Below, in pieces: positions 27,582 to 35,669 of a DNA stretch of 64,000 nt (position 1 is its first letter; each line of letters opens with the position of its first letter). The position numbers and the translations under genes are program-made. This DNA is from Pantoea sp. A4. Its GTDB lineage: Bacteria; Pseudomonadota; Gammaproteobacteria; Enterobacterales; Enterobacteriaceae. Location: positions 186,001-250,000 of the forward strand of contig NZ_ALXE01000021.1 of the NCBI RefSeq assembly GCF_000295955.2, in the 5' to 3' direction. The notes under the pieces are model-generated. The model did not search any database and was not told the DNA's origin. It was given only the letters and a program-made list of their open reading frames with translations.

Positions 27582-28715
27582 ATGAAACGTCTTATCCCCA
27601 CCTTGTTGCTGAGCGGGCTGTTAACCAGCTTGCCTCTGCTGGCCGCAGAAGTGACGGTTGAACAGTTACAGGACAAGCTCGATCACCCCTGGTCGGTGGC
27701 TTTCCTGCCTGAGAGCCAAACCCTGTTGATTACCGAACGTTCCGGGCAGTTGCGCAGTTGGCAGCCGGGGAAAGGGCTGTCAGATCCTATCCAGGGCGTC
27801 CCTGAGGTCTGGACGCAGCGGCAGGGCGGGTTACTCGACGTGGTGCTAGCGCCTGATTTTGCCCAGAGCCGTCGGGTCTGGCTGAGCTATACCCTCGCCG
27901 ATGCCAACGGCAATGCGGGCGGCGTGGTGGGTTATGGTCAGCTCAGTGCGGATAATCGTCAGTTGCAGAATTTCAAAGAAGTGTTGCGGCAAACCCCGGC
28001 ACTCTCCAGCGGAGCCAATATCGGTACGCGCCTGGCGTTCGATCGTGACGGTTACCTGTGGATCGGCTTTGGGGATAATTTCCACAGCAGCAGCGCGCAG
28101 AACCTTGACCAACTCAGCGGCAAAATCATCCGTTTGAATCAGGACGGCTCAGTGCCAAAAGATAATCCCTTTGTCGGACGTGCCGATGCACGCCCGGAAA
28201 TCTGGGCTTATGGCATCCGTAATCCGCAGGGATTAGCACTCAATCCGTGGAGTGGGGCGATGTGGGAAACCGAACATGGTCCGCGCGGCGGGGATGAGGT
28301 CAATCTGCCCGAGAAAGGCAAAAACTACGGCTGGCCATTAGCAACCTGGGGAATTGATTATAGCGGCGCAAAAGTGCCGGAATCCAAAGGGGGAGAGGTC
28401 CCAGGGACGGTACAGCCACTGTTCTACTGGAAAGTCTCTCCTGCCGTCAGCGGGATGGCATTTTACCACAGCACGCGTTTCCCGCAGTGGGACAAGAGCC
28501 TGTTTGTCGCGGCCCTTAAAGATAAAAGCCTGATTCATCTGAGCGTGCAGGGTGACAAAGTGCAAGAGAAAGAACGATTGCTGAAAGATCGCGGTGAGCG
28601 TATTCGCGACGTGCGCCAGGGACCAGACGGTTATCTGTATGTCCTGACCGATGAAGCGGATGGCAAACTGCTGAAAGTTGGGTTAAGCGGGGACGCCGCA
28701 GCGTCCCAGGGGTAG
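27582..28715 (+). CDS. yliI: PQQ-dependent aldose sugar dehydrogenase YliI (Asd)
   Basis: A 377-residue soluble glucose dehydrogenase family (GSDH, six-bladed beta-propeller) protein exported by a signal peptide of about 21 residues. It oxidises aldoses at C1 using PQQ in the periplasm. Conserved blocks are LDHPWSVAFLPE, GGLLDVVLAPDF, YGIRNPQGLALNP, EHGPRGGDEVN, GKNYGWPLATWG and SPAVSGMAFY, matching E. coli YliI (371 aa) throughout. In K-12 yliI precedes gstB and dacC; here a HAD phosphatase gene replaces gstB. Confidence 0.95.
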   Translation: MKRLIPTLLLSGLLTSLPLLAAEVTVEQLQDKLDHPWSVAFLPESQTLLITERSGQLRSWQPGKGLSDPIQGVPEVWTQRQGGLLDVVLAPDFAQSRRVWLSYTLADANGNAGGVVGYGQLSADNRQLQNFKEVLRQTPALSSGANIGTRLAFDRDGYLWIGFGDNFHSSSAQNLDQLSGKIIRLNQDGSVPKDNPFVGRADARPEIWAYGIRNPQGLALNPWSGAMWETEHGPRGGDEVNLPEKGKNYGWPLATWGIDYSGAKVPESKGGEVPGTVQPLFYWKVSPAVSGMAFYHSTRFPQWDKSLFVAALKDKSLIHLSVQGDKVQEKERLLKDRGERIRDVRQGPDGYLYVLTDEADGKLLKVGLSGDAAASQG

Positions 28716-29372
28716 TTAACGCTGCCAGCGATGGACTTGCCAACCGCGCTGCTCGGCTTCTTGCTGTAGCAGCGCATCGGGGTTGATCACGTGGGCGTGG
28801 TCCGCATGGGCCAGCAGTGGCAGATCGTTCATCGAGTCACTGTAGGCCCAGGTGCGATCGAATTTGCACTCTTGCTGTAGCGCTTTCCAGTCACTCACGC
28901 GGTCTACTTTGCCTTGCTGATAGGTCATGGTGCCGTAGGTCTGGCCGCTGTAACGCTCATCAACAATTTCTACCCCAATGGCTAATGCGGCATGGGCACC
29001 CAGACGCTGAGCGATGGGCGCCACCAGATGTTCGCCGCTGGCGGAGATAACAATAATGGTGTCACCACGCTGCTGATGCCACGCCATGCGCTCCCGTGCA
29101 GCAGGATAAACGCGTGGCACGATATCACGATGAATAAAGCGTCTGATCCAGCCCGCCACGGTAGAGGCTGAAAGACCTTCCAGCGGCGAGAGGGTTTTCG
29201 TCATATAAGCTTCAATGGATAAGGTGCCCGCGTAGTACTCATCCATCAGGGCACGCTCTTCGGCCAGAATTTCGGGGCGGGCAAATCCTTGTGATACCAG
29301 CCAGCGCAGCCACAGGCCGGTGCTGTCTTCGCAAATTAAGGTTTCATCGAGATCGAAAAGGGCTAAGTCCAT
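28716..29372 (-). CDS. HAD-superfamily IB phosphatase
   Basis: A 218-residue cytoplasmic hydrolase of HAD subfamily IB, the PSPase-like group. Catalytic motif I is DLDET (nucleophile D7, acid D9). Motif II is the Ser in VISASGEH, a lysine lies in QGKVDRV, and motif III/IV is YSDSMNDLPLL. The substrate is not evident; SerB-like or phospholipid/histidinol phosphatase activities are known in this class. The ATG at 29372 is 7 nt after AGGAGG, while the first ATG (29378) directly abuts it. Its stop abuts the yliI stop. It occupies the K-12 gstB position. Confidence 0.88.
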   Translation of the reverse strand: MDLALFDLDETLICEDSTGLWLRWLVSQGFARPEILAEERALMDEYYAGTLSIEAYMTKTLSPLEGLSASTVAGWIRRFIHRDIVPRVYPAARERMAWHQQRGDTIIVISASGEHLVAPIAQRLGAHAALAIGVEIVDERYSGQTYGTMTYQQGKVDRVSDWKALQQECKFDRTWAYSDSMNDLPLLAHADHAHVINPDALLQQEAEQRGWQVHRWQR

Positions 29373-29648
29373 GGTCATCCTCCTCAGGCTGATGGCTCCC
29401 AGAGTAGCCGATCTTTGTGACGGACTTAACCATTCCCCGCAAAATCGGATTTAAACGCAAATTATTGTTTACAGGGTGAGCAAAAAAAGCTGGCAGCAAC
29501 GCGCGGCGGGTGCCAGGGTTATTTTAATAAAATATAAATAACTTTACGGTCAAAGCATTTTTTTCAGAAGGCTCAGCGGTTAGCGTTGGCAGTATCGCCG
29601 TTTTCCGCCTGAAAACACGGTTTAAATAAGGACAACCTGGTCACGCTC

Positions 29649-30854
29649 ATGAAGAAACTATTCCTCGCTCAACGCCTGCGGCCCTATGCCGCGACCTCAT
29701 TGTTACTCTTTATTGCTCCCCTGAGCGCAACGGCAGAAGAGGCTCCGGCTGCGCCGCAAATTGATGCCAAAGCATGGATACTCATGGATTACGCCAGCGG
29801 TAAAGTGTTGGCTGAGTCCAACGCCGATCAGCGGCTCGATCCCGCCAGCCTGACCAAAATGATGACCAGTTATGTGGTCGGCCAGGCGCTGAAAGCCGGG
29901 AAGATCCATCGGGATGATCTGGTGACGATCGGGCAGGATGCCTGGGCGACCGGCAACCCTAAACTGCGCGGCTCTTCCCTGATGTTTCTAAAACCGGGCG
30001 ACCGCATTCCGGTTGATCTGCTTAATAAAGGTGTTGTGATCCAGTCGGGTAACGATGCGAGTATCGCGCTGGCCGATTATGTGGCGGGTAGCCAGGACTC
30101 CTTTATTGGCTTAATGAACAACTATGCGAAATCCCTTGGGCTGCAAAATACCCATTTTATGACCGTACATGGGCTGGATGCCGAAGGTCAGTACAGCACT
30201 GCGCGGGATATGGCACTGATTGGTCAGGCGCTGATCCGCGATGTGCCGGAAGAGTATGCCATCAACCAGGAGAAGGAGTTTACGTTCAATAATATCCGCC
30301 AGATGAACCGCAATCGTCTGCTGTGGAGCAGTAATCTCAAGGTCGACGGCATTAAAACCGGCCATACCTCCGGTGCCGGGAATAATCTGGTGGCTTCCGC
30401 CACAGAAAATGACATGCGTTTGATTTCGGTGGTGCTGGGCGCGGCAACCGATGGCACGCGCTTCCGTGAAAGCGAGAAGCTGCTGACATGGGGTTTCCGC
30501 TTCTATGAGACGGTGACACCGATTAAAGCCAATGCTCCCTTTGCTCAACAGCGCGTATGGTTTGGCGATGAGAAGCAGGTAAATCTTGGCGTTGCCAAAG
30601 ATGCGGCCATTACCGTCCCCAAAGGGCAGATGAAAAATCTCAAGGCCAGCTTTACCCTGAGCTCGCCACAGTTGGAAGCTCCGCTGAAGAAAGATCAGGT
30701 GGTCGGGACCATCGACTTCCAGCTGGATGGCAAAACCATTGAGCAGCGCCCGTTGGTGGTATTGCAGGATGTGCCAGAGGGGAATTTCTTCAGCCGCATC
30801 ATCGATTTCGTGATGATGAAGCTCAATGGCCTGTTTGGTAAGTGGTTTAGCTAA
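29649..30854 (+). CDS. dacC: D-alanyl-D-alanine carboxypeptidase PBP6 (DacC)
   Basis: A 401-residue class C low-molecular-mass penicillin-binding protein (E. coli DacC 400). It removes the terminal D-Ala from peptidoglycan pentapeptides. The signal peptide ends near residue 29 (SATA). Active-site motifs are SLTK at 67-70, SGN at 133-135 and KTG at 236-238. A C-terminal PBP5 beta-domain and an amphipathic anchor ([21 protein letters not shown]) attach it to the outer face of the inner membrane. Match to DacC is better than to DacA. deoR, the next gene in K-12, is absent. Confidence 0.95.
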   Translation: MKKLFLAQRLRPYAATSLLLFIAPLSATAEEAPAAPQIDAKAWILMDYASGKVLAESNADQRLDPASLTKMMTSYVVGQALKAGKIHRDDLVTIGQDAWATGNPKLRGSSLMFLKPGDRIPVDLLNKGVVIQSGNDASIALADYVAGSQDSFIGLMNNYAKSLGLQNTHFMTVHGLDAEGQYSTARDMALIGQALIRDVPEEYAINQEKEFTFNNIRQMNRNRLLWSSNLKVDGIKTGHTSGAGNNLVASATENDMRLISVVLGAATDGTRFRESEKLLTWGFRFYETVTPIKANAPFAQQRVWFGDEKQVNLGVAKDAAITVPKGQMKNLKASFTLSSPQLEAPLKKDQVVGTIDFQLDGKTIEQRPLVVLQDVPEGNFFSRIIDFVMMKLNGLFGKWFS

Positions 30855-30904
30855 GGTCGGGGGATTGACCTTCATTCTGTACCGCGAATTTCCTGTTCGA
30901 ACCA

Positions 30905-30938
30905 GGCTGCCACTGTTGAAACAATGGCAGCCTTTTTT
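30905..30938. terminator. Rho-independent terminator after dacC
   Basis: Perfect 8-bp arms GGCTGCCA and TGGCAGCC flank a 12-nt loop and are followed by six T. It lies between converging dacC and ybjG. Confidence 0.85.
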
Positions 30939-30950
30939 CGCGGTGTACGC

Positions 30951-31556
30951 TTAATGCCGGACCCAGCCCTTACGGATTGGCCCGGCAAACAGCACCCGGT
31001 AGGCCTGATGCGTAAGCTGTAACAGCTTCTCCCCATACAGGTGCCACGCGAGGTTGGAAGCCAGGCAGCCCAGCATACCGACTAAGAACCCGCCCAGCAT
31101 ATCCATTGGCCAGTGCACGCCCAAATACACCCGTGACCAGGCGATCGCGCAGCCGACAGCCATTAAAATCAAGCCGGACCACACGCGATGCCAGCAGATA
31201 AATGCCAGCGCAAAGGTAAACACAATGGTGCCGTGATTGCTGGGGTAAGACTCATTGGCGGCATGGTTCAGGAACTGGTAGCCAAAGTTGATCGCAAACG
31301 GACGCGGGTGCGGCACCAGTACGCCTACGCAGCCAGAAATTGCCAGTGCATAAATCAGCGCCATACCGGTTTTAAGCACCAGCACGCGCTGGGACGGCAG
31401 ATGAGAGTGCCTTCCCCATAGCCACAACGCGACAATCAACAGTGGCACCACCAGGATTAAATCCTGTGCGATAAAGGTCGCAACGCGTATTAGCCAGTGG
31501 GGTGAGTCAGGTGTGGCATTGATCCACAGAAATAACATGCGGTTAAGTGCATCCAT
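30951..31556 (-). CDS. ybjG: Undecaprenyl-diphosphatase YbjG (PAP2 family)
   Basis: A 201-residue membrane phosphatase that recycles undecaprenyl pyrophosphate for cell-wall synthesis, with the active site on the periplasmic side. The PAP2 triad is visible: the K/R-P segment VPHPRPF, then SYPSNHGT (motif 2, His), then SRVYLGVHWPMDMLGG (motif 3, Arg and His). Four to five membrane segments are present, and the C-terminus PIRKGWVR equals E. coli YbjG (198 aa). The ATG at 31556 aligns with E. coli YbjG; an upstream extension to 31607 lacks support. Confidence 0.93.
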   Translation of the reverse strand: MDALNRMLFLWINATPDSPHWLIRVATFIAQDLILVVPLLIVALWLWGRHSHLPSQRVLVLKTGMALIYALAISGCVGVLVPHPRPFAINFGYQFLNHAANESYPSNHGTIVFTFALAFICWHRVWSGLILMAVGCAIAWSRVYLGVHWPMDMLGGFLVGMLGCLASNLAWHLYGEKLLQLTHQAYRVLFAGPIRKGWVRH

Positions 31557-31769
31557 AAGTTGGACCCAATCCTCATCAGAAAAAACATCAAGGGGTAAAA
31601 AGCGCACAAAATGCTAACGTCGAAACAGGCTCAGCCTAATCAAGCTCTGCCCGCAGGGATATAGCCAGGTTCTTAATTTACAATCAGGTTTCAGTTTTGT
31701 TTAGGTTTTTTTACCATCAAGGAAAGAAAAAAAAGCTTTTTTTAGAATGGGTTAAGAATTTTCTGGCAG

Positions 31770-31837
31770 AAAAAAACCCGCTAATCCTGGGGATTAACGG
31801 GCTCCACAATTTGGGGATTTCAAAGAAAAGCAGTGGC
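31770..31837 (-). ncRNA. rybB: RybB small RNA (sigma-E dependent)
   Basis: A 68-nt minus-strand RNA directly downstream of ybjL. The 5' end reads GCCACTGCTTTTCTTTGA, identical to the seed end of E. coli/Salmonella RybB, which pairs with outer-membrane protein mRNAs with Hfq. A conserved TCCCC...GTGGAGCCC middle segment follows. The terminator stem has 11-bp arms (CCCGTTAATCC, GGATTAGCGGG, one wobble) and seven T. It is shorter than the 79-nt E. coli RNA because the terminator stem-loop is smaller. K-12 rybB lies in the same place next to ybjL. Confidence 0.93.
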
Positions 31838-31843
31838 ACTAAT

Positions 31844-31870
31844 TCAGACTCTGGCCCTGGAAAAAAGTTC
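31844..31870 (-). promoter_or_regulatory. Sigma-E promoter of rybB
   Basis: GAACTT (31870-31865) and TCTGA (31848-31844) on the minus strand are separated by 16 bp, and lie 6 nt before the RNA start. They match the sigma-E consensus GGAACTT / TCnnA. Confidence 0.8.
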
Positions 31871-31890
31871 TGGACTCGGCAGAAAAAATT

Positions 31891-33579
31891 TTATAAGGGC
31901 AGTATCGGCCAGATAATCACGATTAACGTTCCTGCCAGAGTGAGTAACACGTTGGCAATGGCATAGGTGCCGGCATACCCCAGCGCCGGAATGTTACTGC
32001 GGGCGGTATCACAGATAATCTCCATGGCTGGCGCGCAGGTACGTGCCCCCATGATGGCGCCAAACAGCAGGGCACGGTTCATGCGCAGCACGTAAGCGCC
32101 AAACAGATAGCAGATCACTACCGGCACCATACTGACCAGCAGGCCGCTGACCAGCATTAATATGCCTTCACTGCCGAGCCCGTGATTGATACCGCTACCG
32201 GCACTCAGGCCCACGCCTGCCATAAAGACCATCAGGCCGAACTCTTTCACCATGGTCAGTGCGCCCTGGGGAATGTAGCCAAAGGTGGGGTGGTTGGCGC
32301 GCAGAAAGCCCAGCAGGATACCGGCAAACAGCAGACCCGCCGCATTTCCCATACCGAAACTGAAGTTGCTGAACTGGAAGGTGATCAGGCCAATCATCAG
32401 ACCGATGATAAAGAAGGCACAGAAGGCCAGCAGATCGGTCATCTGGCTGTGGATCGCGATAAAGCCAATGCGGTCAGCGACGCTTTTCACACGGCGAGCT
32501 TCTCCACTCACCTGCAGCACATCGCCTTTATTCAGCATAATGCTGTCATCGATGGGCATCTCAATCTGGCTGCGAATCACCCGGTTGAGGAAGCAGCCGT
32601 GATCGGTCAGTTGCAGATGGCTCAGGCGTTTATTCACCGCGTTATGGTTCTTGACCACAATCTCTTCGGTCACAATGCGCATATCCAGCAGATCGCGGTC
32701 AAACACCTCTTTGCCGTTGCGGAAGCTCGGGTCCAGACGCGCGTGGGCATCGGGATAGCCAACCAGAGAGATATCATCCCCCAGCTGGAGCACGGCATCG
32801 CCATCGGGGCTGGCGAGGATCCCATTACGGCGAATACGTTCAATGTAGCAACCGGTCTGGCGGTGGATCCCCAGCTCGCGCAGGTTTTTACCGCCGCTCC
32901 ACGCCACCAGCTCCGGGCCAACGCGGTAGGCGCGGATCACCGGCAGAAAGACTTTACGCTGGCTGTCGGCATCCAGACCCCGTTCGCGGGCAATTTGCTG
33001 GGCGCAGGTCGGGAGATCCTGATGCTGTAGGCGGGGCAGATAGCGTGCGCCAAAGATCAGCGACACCAGACCAATCAAATAGGTCACGGCGTAGCCGAGG
33101 CTGAGCTGGTCTTGCATCAGGCCGAGTTGATGGCTCTCACTGATGCTTTGCCGTAGCGTATCACCGGCTCCAACCAGTACCGGCGTTGAGGTCATTGAAC
33201 CTGCCAGCAGACCGGCGGTTAAGCCGATGTCCCAGCCAAACAGTTTACCTAAACCGATAGCAACCCCTAATGCACTGACGATCATGACCAGCGCCAGCAT
33301 GAAGTAGTTTTTACCGTCACGGAAGAAAATGGAAAAAAAGTTTGGCCCCGCTTCAACACCCACACAAAAAATAAACAGCATGAATCCTAAACTCAGTGCT
33401 GAAGTATTAATCGCAAAATGTTGCTGGCCAAGAATTAATGAAACAACTAATACACCAATGGAATTACCCAGTTGCACGGAGCCTAAACGGACTTTTCCCA
33501 GACACAACCCAAGCGCGAGAACGACAAATAATAACAGAATGTCATTTCCGTTTAACAAATCCGCGACGTTAATGTTCAC
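31891..33579 (-). CDS. ybjL: AAE-type putative transporter YbjL
   Basis: A 562-residue inner-membrane protein of the aspartate:alanine exchanger (AAE) family (E. coli YbjL 561). Five hydrophobic segments at residues 1-185 and six in the C-terminal 190 residues bracket two cytoplasmic RCK_C/TrkA-C domains (about 200-370). Conserved family motifs are [26 protein letters not shown] near the first half, and [11 protein letters not shown] with [16 protein letters not shown] in the second. Substrate unknown, although E. coli work has linked YbjL to glutamate efflux. Followed by rybB. Confidence 0.95.
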   Translation of the reverse strand: MNINVADLLNGNDILLLFVVLALGLCLGKVRLGSVQLGNSIGVLVVSLILGQQHFAINTSALSLGFMLFIFCVGVEAGPNFFSIFFRDGKNYFMLALVMIVSALGVAIGLGKLFGWDIGLTAGLLAGSMTSTPVLVGAGDTLRQSISESHQLGLMQDQLSLGYAVTYLIGLVSLIFGARYLPRLQHQDLPTCAQQIARERGLDADSQRKVFLPVIRAYRVGPELVAWSGGKNLRELGIHRQTGCYIERIRRNGILASPDGDAVLQLGDDISLVGYPDAHARLDPSFRNGKEVFDRDLLDMRIVTEEIVVKNHNAVNKRLSHLQLTDHGCFLNRVIRSQIEMPIDDSIMLNKGDVLQVSGEARRVKSVADRIGFIAIHSQMTDLLAFCAFFIIGLMIGLITFQFSNFSFGMGNAAGLLFAGILLGFLRANHPTFGYIPQGALTMVKEFGLMVFMAGVGLSAGSGINHGLGSEGILMLVSGLLVSMVPVVICYLFGAYVLRMNRALLFGAIMGARTCAPAMEIICDTARSNIPALGYAGTYAIANVLLTLAGTLIVIIWPILPL

Positions 33580-33826
33580 TGTTTAACTTCTTGTTTACCT
33601 GTAACCTGTTGAGGAACGTCCGGTTTTTCGCTATCTTAACCAGACCGTTTATCTCCGGAGCGGAGAGCGTTATCTGACGCGGCGGCTATTCTAATCCCTA
33701 TTATCTTTCTCAGCTATTCGCTGAATTCATTCGTCAGGGCAAAGGACTGTTATATTTTATTTCCACCTACGGTCCGCGTGGGTGAAAATCGAGTGTTTTG
33801 TTTAAATTTTGATAAAAAGGTGTGAT

Positions 33827-34195
33827 ATGGCACAGCAGCGTAATCAAAACACACGGGTTTTTACTCTCGGTGCGATTTTCTACACTCTGGTGTTTATTTG
33901 TGCTCATCACTTTTGGCTGAGCGGCGCTAATGCGTTGGGCGGCCAGCCTGAATTACTGCTGTTCTTGCTGCCTGGCATGCTCATCGCGCTGTTACAGCCG
34001 GAGCGCGCATTACAGATGACCTCTGTCTCCGCACTGAGCGGCACATTGCTGGCGATGGTGTTGCTCAACACCACGTTGTTTAACCACGCTTCGCTGGGGC
34101 TGATCAGCGCATGGGCGCTGAGTGCGGTATTCTGGGCTGGCTGTGGTGCGTTGCTGCTGCGTCTGGTGCGTATTGCCTTCTACATGACCCACTAA
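33827..34195 (+). CDS. ybjM: Inner-membrane protein YbjM
   Basis: A 122-residue membrane protein with four hydrophobic segments and a short polar N-terminus, matching E. coli YbjM (125 aa) in length and layout. Function unknown. The ATG at 33827 has AAAAAGG 6-7 nt upstream; an upstream in-frame start at 33809 precedes that site and is rejected. In K-12 the next gene is grxA on the other strand; here the converging eight-gene operon follows. Confidence 0.9.
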   Translation: MAQQRNQNTRVFTLGAIFYTLVFICAHHFWLSGANALGGQPELLLFLLPGMLIALLQPERALQMTSVSALSGTLLAMVLLNTTLFNHASLGLISAWALSAVFWAGCGALLLRLVRIAFYMTH

Positions 34196-34210
34196 TACCG
34201 CGAGAGAAAA

Positions 34211-34238
34211 GCCCGAATACAGGCGGTTTGCCTCGGGC
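34211..34238. terminator. Hairpin between ybjM and the eight-gene operon
   Basis: GCCCGA and TCGGGC arms with a 16-nt loop and flanking AGAGAA/TTCTCT complementarity. No T-run. It lies between convergent stops. Confidence 0.4.
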
Positions 34239-34250
34239 TTCTCTGGTGCA

Positions 34251-35669
34251 TCAGGGTACGTAAATCACCTCAACGGTCTTCTCCTGATTGGGCATCTTTT
34301 TAATGCTGCCGTCGGCGTAGTGTATCTCTACATCATAATAATAAACCGGTGGTTTCTCCGGATGCAGAATCAGATCCAGCACCGGCGTTTGATAGTTTAG
34401 CGGCGCTTCCTGCTGCCCGGCTGTGAGTTCAATGGTTTTCCTCTGCACGCTGACCAGTATGCTGGCAATTGGTTTTGGGCCATTGGGGTTCCAGGTAGCA
34501 GCGAGGGTTTTAAACAACAGCCCGGTGTTAATCACCGCCATGCTGGGCTCACGGATGAAGCTCTTCACCTGATCTTTATAGCGACTGTCCAGCGCGAGCC
34601 TGACCGGGATATGTTCCGGCGGGAAGCCGGTAAACGTGGTTGCAAGATAACCTTTTAATAGCGTGCTTTGCGGTGCGGTATCAAAGAAAGCCTCCCAGAT
34701 TGGACTAAATTGATGATAAGGCAGCGAGAAGCTATCGGCGATACCGCTCTGAAGATCGATCAACGCCTCTGTTTCCTGCTGGCGTCCATCTGGCAGTGTG
34801 AGCCACAGGTCTGACTTATCGGCAGTGGCAAACGGCAAGAGCCGGCCTGTGGGTTGATCGTGCTTAAATTCCACGCTGGCGTCTACAATGCGTGCCTGCT
34901 GCACTTTGGGGACCACAAAGTAATCGAATTGAACCCTGACCTCATCAAGGGACGTTGCCCCCTGAGGCGCATTGAACGTCAATGACAACAGGGGCTTATC
35001 GTCATTCTCTGCATCGGTCGCCAGCAAATACTCGTCGGGCAGATAGTAGAGATAGTTTTTCCGTACATAATCCTGGTAGTAGTTAAAGGTTTTACTGCCA
35101 AACGGAATCGGGTAGAGAATTAATTCCAGACGGTTGCCCGGTGGTAACAGCCCCTGATAGATATAGGGGTAGTAGTCCGGTGCGAAATAGAACACAGCCG
35201 GATCGGTGATGGTATTCAGTAACCCATTCTCCGATTTCACCACCACCACCAGCGTGGTTTGCGACTCATACACGGAAAGGGCGCGCAGCAAAGCGTCGCG
35301 TTCGGCCAGTTCTGTAATATCCAGCTGTGCATGGTATTGCGTCGGTTGCCCCGCCTGTTGCACGCTGTTGAACACCATCTCTTGTGGTTTGCCAAAGGTG
35401 TCATAGCTCAGCACCACATAGGGCGTGCTTTCAATGGCTTGATCCAGCGCGAAATCCAGCGCCAGGGTCCAGCTATTCGGGTCATTGTGGGTGCTGATTT
35501 TATACCGTTTCTCACCCGACACCCTTTCCGTTTCTACGGCGGCAATCAAATCGGTAGGCAGCGCGCGCGTGGCGCGTCCACTCACTTCCGGGTGCAGAGT
35601 AAACTGCTCGCGCGCATTGCTGAGAATCACTTTATTCAGGCTGACTAAATCAGTAAGAAAGACGTTCAT
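34251..35669 (-). CDS. Unknown large beta-rich protein (eight-gene operon, orf8)
   Basis: A 472-residue protein of no family I recognise. It has no signal peptide or membrane segment. It appears rich in beta-strands, with many alternating hydrophobic/polar stretches such as TLVVVVKSEN and VYYYDVEIHYADGSIKK. The C-terminal domain (SILVSVQRKTIEL ... YYYDVEIHYADG) resembles the final immunoglobulin-like strands of orf4 and orf6 in the same operon. Start ATG 35669 follows AGAGGAA by 6 nt and overlaps orf7 by 20 bp; a longer frame to 35750 is rejected. Last gene of the operon. Confidence 0.8.
   Translation of the reverse strand: MNVFLTDLVSLNKVILSNAREQFTLHPEVSGRATRALPTDLIAAVETERVSGEKRYKISTHNDPNSWTLALDFALDQAIESTPYVVLSYDTFGKPQEMVFNSVQQAGQPTQYHAQLDITELAERDALLRALSVYESQTTLVVVVKSENGLLNTITDPAVFYFAPDYYPYIYQGLLPPGNRLELILYPIPFGSKTFNYYQDYVRKNYLYYLPDEYLLATDAENDDKPLLSLTFNAPQGATSLDEVRVQFDYFVVPKVQQARIVDASVEFKHDQPTGRLLPFATADKSDLWLTLPDGRQQETEALIDLQSGIADSFSLPYHQFSPIWEAFFDTAPQSTLLKGYLATTFTGFPPEHIPVRLALDSRYKDQVKSFIREPSMAVINTGLLFKTLAATWNPNGPKPIASILVSVQRKTIELTAGQQEAPLNYQTPVLDLILHPEKPPVYYYDVEIHYADGSIKKMPNQEKTVEVIYVP

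Noticed and set aside
30111..30875. A 254-codon frame antisense to dacC
   Set aside because: DacC is unambiguous with all three penicillin-binding motifs; the antisense frame has no recognisable domain.
32182..33030. A 282-codon open frame on the plus strand opposite ybjL
   Set aside because: It is fully antisense to the conserved YbjL coding region, has His/Gln-rich composition and shows no family motifs or ribosome-binding site.
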